Below, piece by piece: positions 34,752-45,245 of a stretch of 64,000 nt of DNA; the first letter of the stretch is position 1, and every line of letters starts with the position of its first letter. The notes beneath the pieces were generated by a model, which made no database searches, was not told the DNA's origin, and saw only the letters and a list, made by a program, of their open reading frames with translations. Position numbers and translations under genes: made by a program. Origin of the DNA: Eretmocerus hayati (taxonomy: Eukaryota > Arthropoda > Insecta > Hymenoptera > Aphelinidae); NCBI GenBank assembly GCA_029851415.1, contig CM056743.1, positions 3,100,001 through 3,164,000 on the forward strand. Reading direction: 5' to 3'.

Positions 34752-37700
34752 TATATACATATCAGAGTCTAACCTAGTGTACACCAACGTGTCATGTGTA
34801 GTCGTATCGAGTTTGCTATTTGTTTTGTGCTATACACACTGAATAGCATCTTGTGACGATGCTCATGTAACGTTTGAGGTGAGGCTTGTTTGTCTCATCC
34901 ACAATGTCCGTGATGTATAATATGCGAGACACGTATGTATAGTCATCATTGGCCGATCCTAAGATCGTCGATCTTAATCTTTTAATGATGTTGTTGCTCG
35001 AATCCGTTGCTCGATTCGACTAGCGCTCGCTCTCTTATTATGTAAAGTTGGACAATTCAACTTCTCGTATAATCTTTCGTCTTGGTTGTACAGTCAAGGT
35101 CAGATTGATAAGTCGCCGCCGAAAGTATGTCAGATTATCCGCAGAGAAAAGCTTTGTACCAAAATTTTACAACGAACAACTGCTGCCTTGGCGATATCTA
35201 TACGTCGAGATTCTATAATCGATTTTTTTCTTTAGAATTCTTGCATTGTCGAAATAATATGTTCGCAGCAGTTCAAACTCTTATCCTAGGTATTGTGCGC
35301 ATCAAGTTATTTTCTCGGAATCGAAGCATGCATCAGAAAATTAATGGTAGCACAAATTTCGTACTATCACCAAAAATTATATGATTTTCAAGCAAACTAC
35401 AGGGCAGTTCGATTTCCTCACAGAAACTCCGTGCCTAGAAATTTGAGGAAAAAACGAATATTCTTGTATTGTTACTATTGTGGGATTGGCAGATTATAAA
35501 AATCGCTTCAATTATGCATCAAGAATCTAGTAAAAATTATCATTTCCACAATTTTTTGAAAATCAGTAAATAATCAGGATTGTCGGAAACTTTTAGAAAG
35601 TGCTATTTTCTAATCCGAGTGTTCCAACAATTCCCTAATTTTACCCCCCCCCCCCCCCCCCCGTATTAGCTTTGGAATCGATTTATCCCCGAGCTTACAG
35701 TAATGACAAAGCTGTACTATGAATAGATTAATAACCTCGACAAAATTTGGACTATCTTCATATATGTGTATCAGCAATGTTGATCGTGAGGTATATAGAT
35801 ATAAGCAGAGGTCGGTGATAGATATATCCCCGCAATAAAATGCACCATGTAAAAATATCGATCCAGATGAGTGAAGAATCTCACTCTATAATAGGCGTTT
35901 CTCACGCAATTAATGATTTTCAACTCTCGAGTACATGCAGAAATTTATATCCTTATTTCGCATTCATCAAGCTCAATATTTCGCTCTCTTCAGACAAAAT
36001 TTCCACCCGCCACTTATTCGCTCACATGCGAGCTGTCCTCTCATAAAAGCTCGGCCATTCCTCATCGATATCGATATTAATCACTGCATCGATCCTTTCT
36101 ACACGTATATAACATCTCGGGTACTCAATAATCATGGACAAGCCGACACAAGTACAAAATCACCATAAATTTTCAGCTTCTCAAAGTGTAGCAGAACAGC
36201 TCTATACCATTGATCTCGTCAGCTCCACCTTCCTCATCACCAAATCATAATAATGTAACAAATTGGTGGCCACGAATTACGATCATCGCTCATCTCATGC
36301 ACAAAGAGAGCCAGAACCACAATACTCGATAAGCCTGGAACACATGAGCTTATACACACATACACGAAGAGAAGCTTTCTATTCGTTCGCAAATCGAGAA
36401 CCCAATATGTATATATGTATATCTATAGAAGATATAACACCAAAAGAAAGATCATTGTCGGTTATTCGCGCAGAGAAGTGCATTTCTTAGATACATAGCC
36501 TAACCTCGATTCCGAGCTCGATTCCCATTAAACCAAGAACGGATTTCTATCGCTCGAAACAAATACATTCGAGAAGAGATCTTCCGAGTTTTCTGTGCTT
36601 GCTTAGAATTTCAACGCAGTGCCAGAAGTCGATTTAAACCACGATATGATGCGCGAGTAGAAAATATTTTGCTATGATAATGATTATGGTGCGGCGATGA
36701 TGCTACGGGAAAAATTATGAGAGCTAGATTTGAATTTTCACCAATGAATTATTATTCTGACCGAGACTGTAGTACACATAGATGTATATCGTGTGAGATT
36801 GAGCCGAGAAATGAGATTGATCTGCGTGAATATTATTATTGGTGAAATGAAATGCTGCTGTACGTGCGGTTGCGAATTTTGCATCTGTGTGTTGAGAGAA
36901 TTAGATAGTTGGTTCTTGCAAGATTGATGCTTTGAAGAATCCGTTTTCTCAAGTTTCAAATGCACTGTAGATTTAATTGTAATTTTCTTGGGTTATTCCT
37001 TGCCGGCTGCCTTGGATTTCAACAAATTTACTAACTCAGCAAATTTTCATGCTCCGAATTACATGATAAATTATTTTTCGAATCATCTCATCTTGATTTT
37101 TTTTCTTATAATAAACAAAATCAATAATTCTTTCCGCAGCACTTCAGTCTCCACTGTACATCAATCTGTCACAAATTGCAATTTCACTCACTCATTTACA
37201 AGCACGGAAATCGAATTGATCGCTCGAGTAACGCATTGTAAAAGCTATTTAAACGTTATTACTAGTGCTCAATTTATTACCATTACAATCATTTGGCAAT
37301 CAGTGCCAAAACCCAGGCTATTAATGCTCACAATGCTTCAGGCTCTCTGATCGGGCCCAAAACGAGACTAACGACAATACGTCCATGGAGGAAGTCAATA
37401 ATCGACGAGGCCAATAAAAAATGACGTGAGATTACCATTATATATTCGCTTGACCCTATCGTTCCATTTTCGTCCAGAACTCGTAAATTTTATTAATATT
37501 GCACAAGGCTTCTGTACCTCATACGTATACATACATTCATAATAATAACCTCCAAATTTGGATAATCGAGGGACTCGCTCATGATAATTCTTGCTTGTAA
37601 TAAAAGGGGGCCTGGAGAGAAAAAAAAGTCATATATATATACGTGATGCATCGAGCATGGGTGAGAGACCGCATTTCTGCAGTACACGGTATTGCTGCGG

Positions 37701-38225
37701 AGGTAATAAACTTTTCACGCGCTTTTTGCGATTTCATCATTTATACCCTGTTTTGCAAGTGCGTATGGTGCGCTATATGGCTATTGAATGAAAAGGTGAA
37801 AAAAAAATTATGAAAAGTGCAGCGTTGATGTGGTAGTTGTTACACGCACGTGCGTTTCACGACACGTACTTCATCACATATGAAAATGCACAGCTAAAAG
37901 TTATTAGTGCTTAATGGGTCCGAAGTGAGCGAAATATAGATGAGGACGACTGGAGTATAAACGGACCTATCACACAGAATTGCGCGTGCTTATTCAACTC
38001 AACACATGTTCTTGCCGTAATTCATCACTGCGCTTTAGGGTTATACCTGTGCATGTGTGAGCTTGATATTCAACAGTGTGTGTCTTTTGGTGCTTGCCGA
38101 ACGAGTGCGGTCAAGTACCTATTCCTCGATAATTTCCTCAATTTTCCGATCTTATTGTTAGTGTACGGTTATGAATTTAATATGATTTATTATGATAGTT
38201 AAACGCCAGATCAAAATTTGCACTA
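34752..38225. other. Non-coding stretch, no supported gene
   Basis: AT-rich DNA with a 19-base poly-C tract (35644-35662). The longest frame (36988-37350 plus, 120 codons) begins with a non-ATG codon and shows no motif. No RNA gene seen. Confidence 0.5.
35644..35662. repeat. Poly-C tract (19 C)
   Basis: The longest mononucleotide G/C tract in the window. Confidence 0.95.
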
Positions 38226-38550
38226 TTTGGAACGTTTTGGCACGGTCAGGGATGGTCAGGTACAATCTGTGACGTTTTGATACGTTCTGAAACAGTCTGA
38301 AACTATCTGGTGCATTGTGGGCCATTCTGGTACGGTTTGGAACGGTCTGGAGCGGCCTGCCTGAAACCGTTTAGTACATTGGAGGACGTTCTGGTACGTC
38401 CTGGAATGGTCTAGGATGATTTGGTACCGTCCAGTGCGATCTGAGACGGTCTAGCACGGTCTAGTATGGTCTAGAACAGTCTGGGATAGTTTGGAACGAT
38501 CTGGAATGGTTTGAAATGGTTTGGAATGGTCTGGGACGTTCTGGTCTAGG
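38226..38550. repeat. 10-bp tandem repeat, locus 1
   Basis: About 32 degenerate units of GTCTGGAAYG/GTTTGGTACG (consensus KTYTGGWAYG). The end of the array reads TCTGGAATGG TTTGAAATGG in perfect 10-bp register. The same unit forms locus 2 at 44398-44845, and the sequences to the right of both loci are also related, so the whole block was duplicated. Confidence 0.85.
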
Positions 38551-38730
38551 CCGGGTTAGCTAAAATATAGTACGTGTCTATGTAGATTATGGTTGGGGGT
38601 GGGTTGATTCTGTCGCGGGAAGGTTGATGGTCATGTGGGTCGAACAGTTGGTCGTTAGAGTGGTTGATTGTGGTTATAACTATTAGTAGCACTAGCTTAA
38701 CGGAATGTCATCTTTGTGAGCTGTACGAAA

Positions 38731-38924
38731 ATAGTATATTATGATACAAGGGCGCAAACGATGGTTTTCGCACTTCGAGTGACTTGGCGAGGGTCTATAA
38801 ATAGTCACGAGAAAGCGAAAACCATTGTGCCCAAGGATCATACTATGTTTTTTGATCTTCTGTGAGCAAATAAAAAGCGACAAACAGTGTGCAAATGACT
38901 CATTTGCGCACAGACGATCAAAAA
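38731..38924 (+). mobile_element. Element D, copy D-c with an empty site elsewhere
   Basis: A diverged full-length D. Left end AATAGTATATTATGATACAA, core ACGATGGTTTTCGCACTTCG, and a motif block GCGACAAACAGTGTGCAAAT followed by its inverse CATTTGCGCACAGACGATCA. The duplicated block at about 45060-45110 runs straight from the ATGTCATCTTTACAAG side into ACCTATTTACAATATCAT with nothing in between. Here the equivalent words ATGTCATCTTTGTGAG and ACCTCTTTGTAATATCAT are separated by D-c. This pins D as an inserted unit of about 195-205 bp. Confidence 0.75.
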
Positions 38925-39060
38925 CCTCTTTGTAATATCATTAATTGATCTTTACCCATTCTTCTATCACTCAGCGGCTCTGACTTATTGTAAGCATTTA
39001 CTAGCCAAACGAGTGGTTGCGAGAGAAGCAATGTAACTATCAAAATGATCTGCCAGACTT

Positions 39061-42000
39061 TGTCCCGTGGGATTCTTGAAAAACTGACAATAATTGACTA
39101 AGAATCTATACGGATTTCCTTTCTGGATGTCTTGAAATATACAAAAGGAAGTCTGTAGGTTGTAGAACCAAAAATTCCCTCAGGTGATAAGGATTTGCTC
39201 TTATTATCTATAAGATAGATAAGGAATTCACCCTGAAGGGGTTATGGATTATGGGTTATGATAATGCCATTCCAATCCCACGTAGCATTGACAAGATCGT
39301 ACCTAACCTTCACTGACAATCGTTCACTTGAGTGCAGAGTGGCGTCTATGAACTCCAACCGGAGTCATTTTGTTATTCTCAGTCGAGCATAACAACATTC
39401 AGATAGGCAGGTAACGACAGTTCTCATTCTCGACGTCATTGAATCGCTAATTTCGGTTTCATACTGCGAAAAGATATTCAAGTTGTGAGTTAACACAAAC
39501 TTATTGCTAACTCGTCCAGAAGACTCTGGAGTTGTCTCTGAAAAGCTCCTTTTGGTAACGACATTGATCAATATGGAGTCGTGAGATGACTACTGGATTC
39601 ATCAGGAATAAGTGACAGAATTAACTCGAATCTTTCGTTTAAATTTTAAATTGATATCAATGTGGTTTTCCGTTTCAGCCCTCATGTGGAATGATCGTTT
39701 TTCTTGTCGATTTTTCGAACAAGTATGCTGGTTATTGACTTAAGTTACCTTATCTGGATCGATTTTAAGTAAACTCCCCAAAATAAATTTGAACGTATTG
39801 CCTGCTAATAACAACGATAGGTTTGAGTGTTCTTCTTTATCTATTCAGTCTGACATGTCAATATGACTCATATAAAGTATTTAATAATTTTGCTTCTCGG
39901 TCAGTCAACGGGATAAGCATCGCAAGTTAAATCATCATTGCATATGTTTTTGTTGAAGAAGAATGAATGGATTTTAATTTCTTAAAAGTTCTCTAACTTT
40001 ATTGTCCAAATCCAGTGATCTCTCGTGACTTCTACATTCATATTGTGAAGGTAATGCCAGACTTGTCCCCTATCTATAACCTCTTGATTAAAAAAAGTCT
40101 TGATTATCACTGTACCGAGTTTGCATGTCCATAACATCAACTATAACATTATTCAAACAAACGACATCCTATACTCACATATCTCACAAGACCATATAAA
40201 AGAAACAATGTCAACCGCGCACATAAAAGCGTGCATGTAAAATGGCAAAATATCTTCAGAGTTCCAGCACCACAAGTATCCATTGTTTTCCTGACCTCCG
40301 CGACCATTAACCATCGCCCCAACACATACTGAACCTCAATATACTCGATGCCCATAATCTCCAATGGGAACATATAGCATCAGCAAAAGAGGAAACCAAC
40401 TCTCCTCGTGATCGTAACAAACATAACCATATTGTTAACAGATAATACGTATACTATGGATATCGTGGTGCACCACACCGTCAACTGAATCACGATTGTG
40501 TAAGAAACTCGCTCGATTATCGTGTACAGCCTCAAATATACACAGGACTTTTCCTCGTATCTTTTCGAACCTAACCCATTGCTATAATCCACAATACCCA
40601 TATCGTAAAGCACTTTTATGATAAAATTTAAACTTATAGTCAGATAGACACTGCTGAAATATATTTATATTTTTCTTTCGATCAATGCAGTATTATTTAT
40701 CCGAGTACATGAAGGTGTGTATGCCAAAGTGTCTGCAGAGTTTATTTTCAATGCACTTTTACTTTTTCTCGCGCGTCGCGTTTGTTGGGCGCCAAGAAAA
40801 CTCGCCTTTTCTGTATATACACTGATGCTGCAGAGAATATAGCAGTGTCTTGCATTACGCTATTCTCAAATGCAAGAAGCTGGTAAATTATGGCCGAGTT
40901 TAATTCAATATCGGCTATATGTTATTCTATACGAGGCGGAAACTCTCACTTTTCTCTTGAATTCAACCCAAGAAAATGGTCGAAAGAGAGATTTATATCT
41001 CGATTGCACTCGATTTTATCTCGGATGAGACTCGCGTCGAGACTTTTGGCTTATCCATTCAATTTATTGTTTATCTCAAGAATATCGCTCTGCTGCTGCA
41101 GAGATGCTGGGTTATCGAAGAGGTTAGGGTGTATATTTGTTGATTTATGCTCTATTTTTGCCTCGATTTTCTCGAGCGTGTACTGGTAAACAGTAGTTGT
41201 ATTGTCCATTGTCTGGTAATTATGAAAATGGTTTTTCATGATGTCGGGTCATCATAGTGTAAAAACACACTCATCCGAGTATTCATCACAATCTTCTGAT
41301 ACATACAGAGTTATGATTCGCAAACATGAGAGTATTATGGGATGGAAAATTCATTAACGGGAACTAGAGCACGAAAATAATATTCTCTTTGTTTCTTCAT
41401 TTCTCTTTCTCTCTTTCTATCCTCAATTTTCCTTATTATTAACGTAATGCTGTTTCAATTGTGATTGATAGAATTTTAATGACAGCAGCGAGTGTCTTTC
41501 CAATTGATTCATCAGTCGTTAATGGAGCAGATGGCGACAGTGATGGCTACACGGTCACGTATTATACCGGAAAAGGTTATCAATCCATTTTGTATCGTAC
41601 TCTAGTTCTCGAACGGCGGATTATACATTTGAATTTGTGTTGAGGTAAAAATTGTTGCGTGTTTTCTTGTGTGATTCTTTGGTAGAATCTGTTTGGTGAA
41701 CTAATTAGATAGAATTTCTATCGATAATAATATCGAAAACGCTGATAGAAATCGTTTTCTAACTGGGACACTAGAGTAACATTATTTTGGAAATAATCTA
41801 GCCAAAAATTGGTACATTTTTGGCGTCCTGTGGCTCCGAGCGGGCATCCCCCGACTTCCCCGACTGGCCCGGTAGAGAGAGTGAACTGCGCAAGTTCTAA
41901 TCCAGGGCTTCATCGTTAACTGCGCAAGTGCGATTCTTGAAAATTCTTACCTGAGTCCGCGGCTAAGCCCAGCGTGTTCTTTGCGTGACAATGTACCAAA

Positions 42001-42238
42001 ATATCGACGAGGTAATGCTTGATTGGAAAATAAAATATCGCGTTTGAATTCATGGCAAATATCGTAATGGATAGAATAATAGAGGATTTCGGCTGTATGT
42101 GTACATATATCCTTGATCTATTTACAATCACTTCTAGTTGTAAGTTGGATGGATTCTTCTTATATATTAATATCGCCTCAAAGACAATCAACAATTTTTA
42201 ATAAGAACCACTCGTACTCGAGAGTGATCGCTCCTTAT
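39061..42238. other. Non-coding stretch; one weak candidate exon
   Basis: No supported gene. On the minus strand, 42017-41951 lies between a possible acceptor (TTTTCCAATCAAG) and a near-consensus donor (GACTCAG then GTAAGA) and would encode HYLVDILVHCHAKNTLGLAAD. I recognise no family and give it little weight. A plus-strand frame at 41461-41643 follows a pyrimidine-rich tract but has no good donor. Confidence 0.45.
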
Positions 42239-42486
42239 CTTGATAATCATTTCGATGGCTCCTACGAAGAGCAACACATACGCTAAACGTCGGCGAAGGG
42301 TAACACTTGCGCGATTTCCTCCGGCGAAAAGTATTACTTGGGCACGTCGCCGACGAAAAGTAACACATAAAGCTTACCAGCGGCAAAGACCCTCACCTGG
42401 CGCTGGCCGCGTCGGACAGATGAGTTTTCCTGGTTTCCGGTTTGGTGTAGAAGTTGATAAATTTGGAAAACCTAGACAGATGTAGT
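42239..42486 (+). repeat. Short CGGCGAAAAGTAACAC repeat region
   Basis: GAAGAGCAACACATACGC, GGCGAAGGGTAACACTTGCG, GGCGAAAAGTATTACTTGGG and GACGAAAAGTAACACATAAA are four loosely repeated words spaced about 30-50 bp apart. The frame through them is rich in Arg and Lys, but nothing shows that it is translated. Confidence 0.45.
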
Positions 42487-42639
42487 TTGCCCAAACTGTT
42501 TATTCTTGTTGAGAGTGAGACTTTTGAATATTTGAGATGCTTTTGGCAGATCCACAAAACATTTGGATAGATTACGAGAGAGAGAGGCTGAGATGACATT
42601 TAGAAAATATCTCGTCATTAACCGATGCAAAATGTAAAC

Positions 42640-43420
42640 ACAATCCATATTCGGGGCCGAAACCTAGTAAGACAGTCAAACCCTCAAACGAACGGATGCT
42701 CAGATCGAGAATTCTGTCGAGGGAAGAATCAAAACGCCGCAAATGACCAGATATTCGGATCGAAAATTCTATCGGAAAAAAAGTCAACCTCAAAACGTGG
42801 GAAAAGGCAATTAAACCTGCAAATGCCCGGATGCCCGGATCGAAACTTCTGTCGAGGAGAAAATTCACTCCCAGACCTATTAGGAAAGTAATCTCACCCG
42901 CTAATAACCGAATGCTCGGACCAAAACTTCTGTCGGGGATAATATTAATCCCTAAACCTAGGAAGGCAAACAAAACCGGAAATAGCGGGATGCTCGGACC
43001 AAAAATTCTGTCGGGGATAAAATCAATCCCAAAATCTAGGAAAGCAGTCTAACTCGGAAGTACCCGGATGCCTAGTCCAGGAGATCTGACAGGTAACACA
43101 CCCTAATAAAATTTGAAATTTCTATAATAATAAAATTTCAGCTTGATGAGGGCAACAACCTGTTGCCGAAATGTTGCTGTGATATATCATATCCACACAT
43201 AAATGAGCTTCTAGATCGACAAATATACCCTTCTGTCCCTTATAACACACCCTAGGTCTAGGAAGGCCATCAAACCACCAGAAACCCTGATGCTGGGTCG
43301 AAAAGTTCTGTCGGTAACAAAAAAATCCAAAACATAGGAAGGCAATCAAACACGCAGTAAGCCGTATGCTCTCACCAAAAATCCCGCTGACGGAAAAATA
43401 TAACCTAAAAACTTATATCA
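42640..43420. repeat. ~80-bp minisatellite H (about 8 units)
   Basis: Units of 79-81 bp carry CTCGGACCAAAAATTCTGTC, GGGGATAAAATCAATCCC and CCTAGGAAGGCAATCAAACC. Spacings between the TTCTGTCG landmarks are 80, 81 and 79 bp in the middle, with one shortened 55-bp unit at the left. The array is interrupted at 43105-43253. On the minus strand some units are in frame for 26-27 codons, but lengths that are not multiples of three break the frame. A three-unit patch in opposite orientation lies at 44075-44282. Confidence 0.85.
43105..43253. mobile_element. 138-bp insertion with 11-bp target duplication
   Basis: TAACACACCCT stands at 43094-43104 and again at 43243-43253, bracketing an AT-rich 138-bp insert that interrupts minisatellite H. 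The insert contains CTTGATGAG (43142), a perfect GGCAAC/GTTGCC stem, and GAAAT, an arrangement like the core of small hammerhead ribozymes. An 11-bp duplication suggests retroposition. The element has no A-tail, and its family is unassigned. Confidence 0.55.
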
Positions 43421-44074
43421 TTCATTAATGCAAAGCAACTGTGACGCTTCGGTACTTTTTAGATATATTTTTGTATTATCTTTCAAGTTTCTCGATAGAT
43501 GGGATAGTGCAGTGGAAATTGAAGTGAAACGAATTCTTGTACCAATTTTTTTTCCGAGACCAGAATCGAGTCATTTCTCGTGGTCTTTGACGGAATCACC
43601 GCAAGAATTCTTACTAATGAGTGTAATTTCATAAAAATAATAATCGAGGCTGTTTACGTGTTTTTCTGCTTTTTTGACCCATTTGAGTACATAACTAAAG
43701 ACCAATTTCATGTTACCTCATAAAATCGATAATAGTCTTTCTTGTGAATCTTTGATAGCTCTAAATCTTATTCCTAGGAAATGCGTTGATTTCAAAATGA
43801 GTGGGGAAAATTAAGAACGACGGGAAATTTTTCCACTAATTTTTTTCACAGCTCCGAAACAACACATCTTTCAGTTGGAAATTGATCACGATTACTTTTG
43901 TATATCTTCCGAAATTCTTAGATGAATCACTCGATTCATCGTTCACTAAAACCCATGGTTTCAATCTGAGGATGAAGAATCGAAGAAAACTACCGCCTGT
44001 GATCGTGAGCACCTAGAGGATGCAGTCGTCGTGAAATACGTATGGATGAAGATAACTAATCGCAATGTCTGCAT
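43421..44074. other. Non-coding spacer
   Basis: Unique AT-rich DNA between the two patches of minisatellite H; no gene seen. Confidence 0.55.
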
Positions 44075-44282
44075 TGATCACTTTCTCGGGAGGATTTTCA
44101 GTCCGAGATTCCGGGCGTCCGCGGTTTTGATTATTATCCTGGGTTTTGAGGATGACTCTCCGCCCGTTAGAATTCTTGGCCCGAGCATCCAGTTATTTGC
44201 GAGTTTGACTGCCTTCCCAAGTTTTGGGATTGATTTTTCCAACAGAATTTTCAGTCCGAGCATCCGGGTACTTATTTGGTAG
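44075..44282 (-). repeat. Minisatellite H, inverted patch (about 3 units)
   Basis: GGATTTTCAGTCCGAGATTC, GAATTCTTGGCCCGAGCATC and GAATTTTCAGTCCGAGCATC are reverse complements of the H landmark. The units are spaced 75-80 bp apart. Confidence 0.75.
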
Positions 44283-44397
44283 TCTGGATCCCGCGAATCG
44301 AGTGGCCTATGTAAAAGAGGTAGAGTGTTATGGGTGGCCGCGAGGGTGGCCGTGTGGATCATGGATGGGTGGGTGGGTTGGTACGTGGTCGGATAGA

Positions 44398-44845
44398 TGG
44401 ATGTCCTGGTTGAGTCTGGAATGGTCTAGGGCGATCTGTTACGATTTGCGACGGTCTCGGATGGTCTGAAACGGTCTTAAACAATCTGGCTATGATCTGG
44501 GACGCCCTGGTACATCCTGAAATAGTCTGAAACCGTCTGGCACGATCTGGGACATTCTAGTACGATTTGGGGCGTCTCAGTACGACCTGGGATGGTATGG
44601 AACGGTCTGGAGATGTTTGAAACGATCCGGGGCGGTCTAGTCTAGAATGGTCTGAAAAGGGGCGGTACGATCTGGGATGTTCTGGGATGGCCTGGTACGA
44701 TGTGGAGCAGTCTAGGACGGTTTGGTATGGTCTAGAATTGCCTGGGTAGGTATGGAACGGTCTGGGGCGGTGTTGTACAGTCTGAGATGTTCTAAAATGG
44801 TTTGGAACAGGCCGGGACGGTCTGGCCTATAGGCTGGGCTGATCT
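44398..44845. repeat. 10-bp tandem repeat, locus 2
   Basis: About 44 degenerate units (GATGGTCTGAAACGGTCTTA, GGAACGGTCTGGGGCGGT and the like) of the same 10-bp type as 38226-38550. Confidence 0.85.
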
Positions 44846-45245
44846 GGGCTGCCTGAAATATAACACGTGGCCGTGCTCTCTCCGCCGGAATTAGTAAAAA
44901 TTGCTCCCACTCACTGATTCCGACGCAGAGAGTGTGAGTTACGGGTTGGGGGGCTGGAGGTTCGGTGGGTGGGTAGATTTATGGTCGGTCAGGTAGGTGA
45001 GCAGGTTGATGAGCGGGTGGCTAGACGAGCTGGTGGGTGGTTATGACTGTAAGCGCCACCAGTTCAACAAAATGTCATCTTTACAAGTTTCATAAGAGAC
45101 CTATTTACAATATCATGAATTGAACACAACCCATCATCTTATAAAAATCATTTTTGAGCGACATAACCGTTTCTAGGGCTTCTAACTTATCGAAAACGTT
45201 TACAAGCTGAATGAGCGGTAGCGAGAGAAGCAATAACGCTAGTGA
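44398..45245 (+). repeat. Duplicated block, copy 2 (empty site for D)
   Basis: The right flank (GGTTATGACTGTAAGCGCCA ... GGTAGCGAGAGAAGCAATAA) parallels 38660-39035. It lacks the D insertion and so preserves the pre-insertion arrangement. It carries an extra segment of about 70 bp near 44870-44940 that is absent from copy 1. Confidence 0.65.

Larger units (their letters stand above)
38226..39060 (+). repeat. Duplicated block, copy 1
   Basis: The 10-bp array plus right flank (GGTTATAACTATTAGTAGCA ... GGTTGCGAGAGAAGCAATG) is related to 44398-45245 in the same order and orientation. The two differ by the D-c insertion here and by extra sequence near 44870-44940 in copy 2. Confidence 0.65.

Noticed and set aside
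41951..42017. Minus-strand peptide HYLVDILVHCHAKNTLGLAAD with good splice sites, faintly like the HCH motif of HMG-CoA-lyase-type enzymes
   Set aside because: The key residues after HCH differ, the stretch is only 22 residues, and no neighbouring exon supports it.
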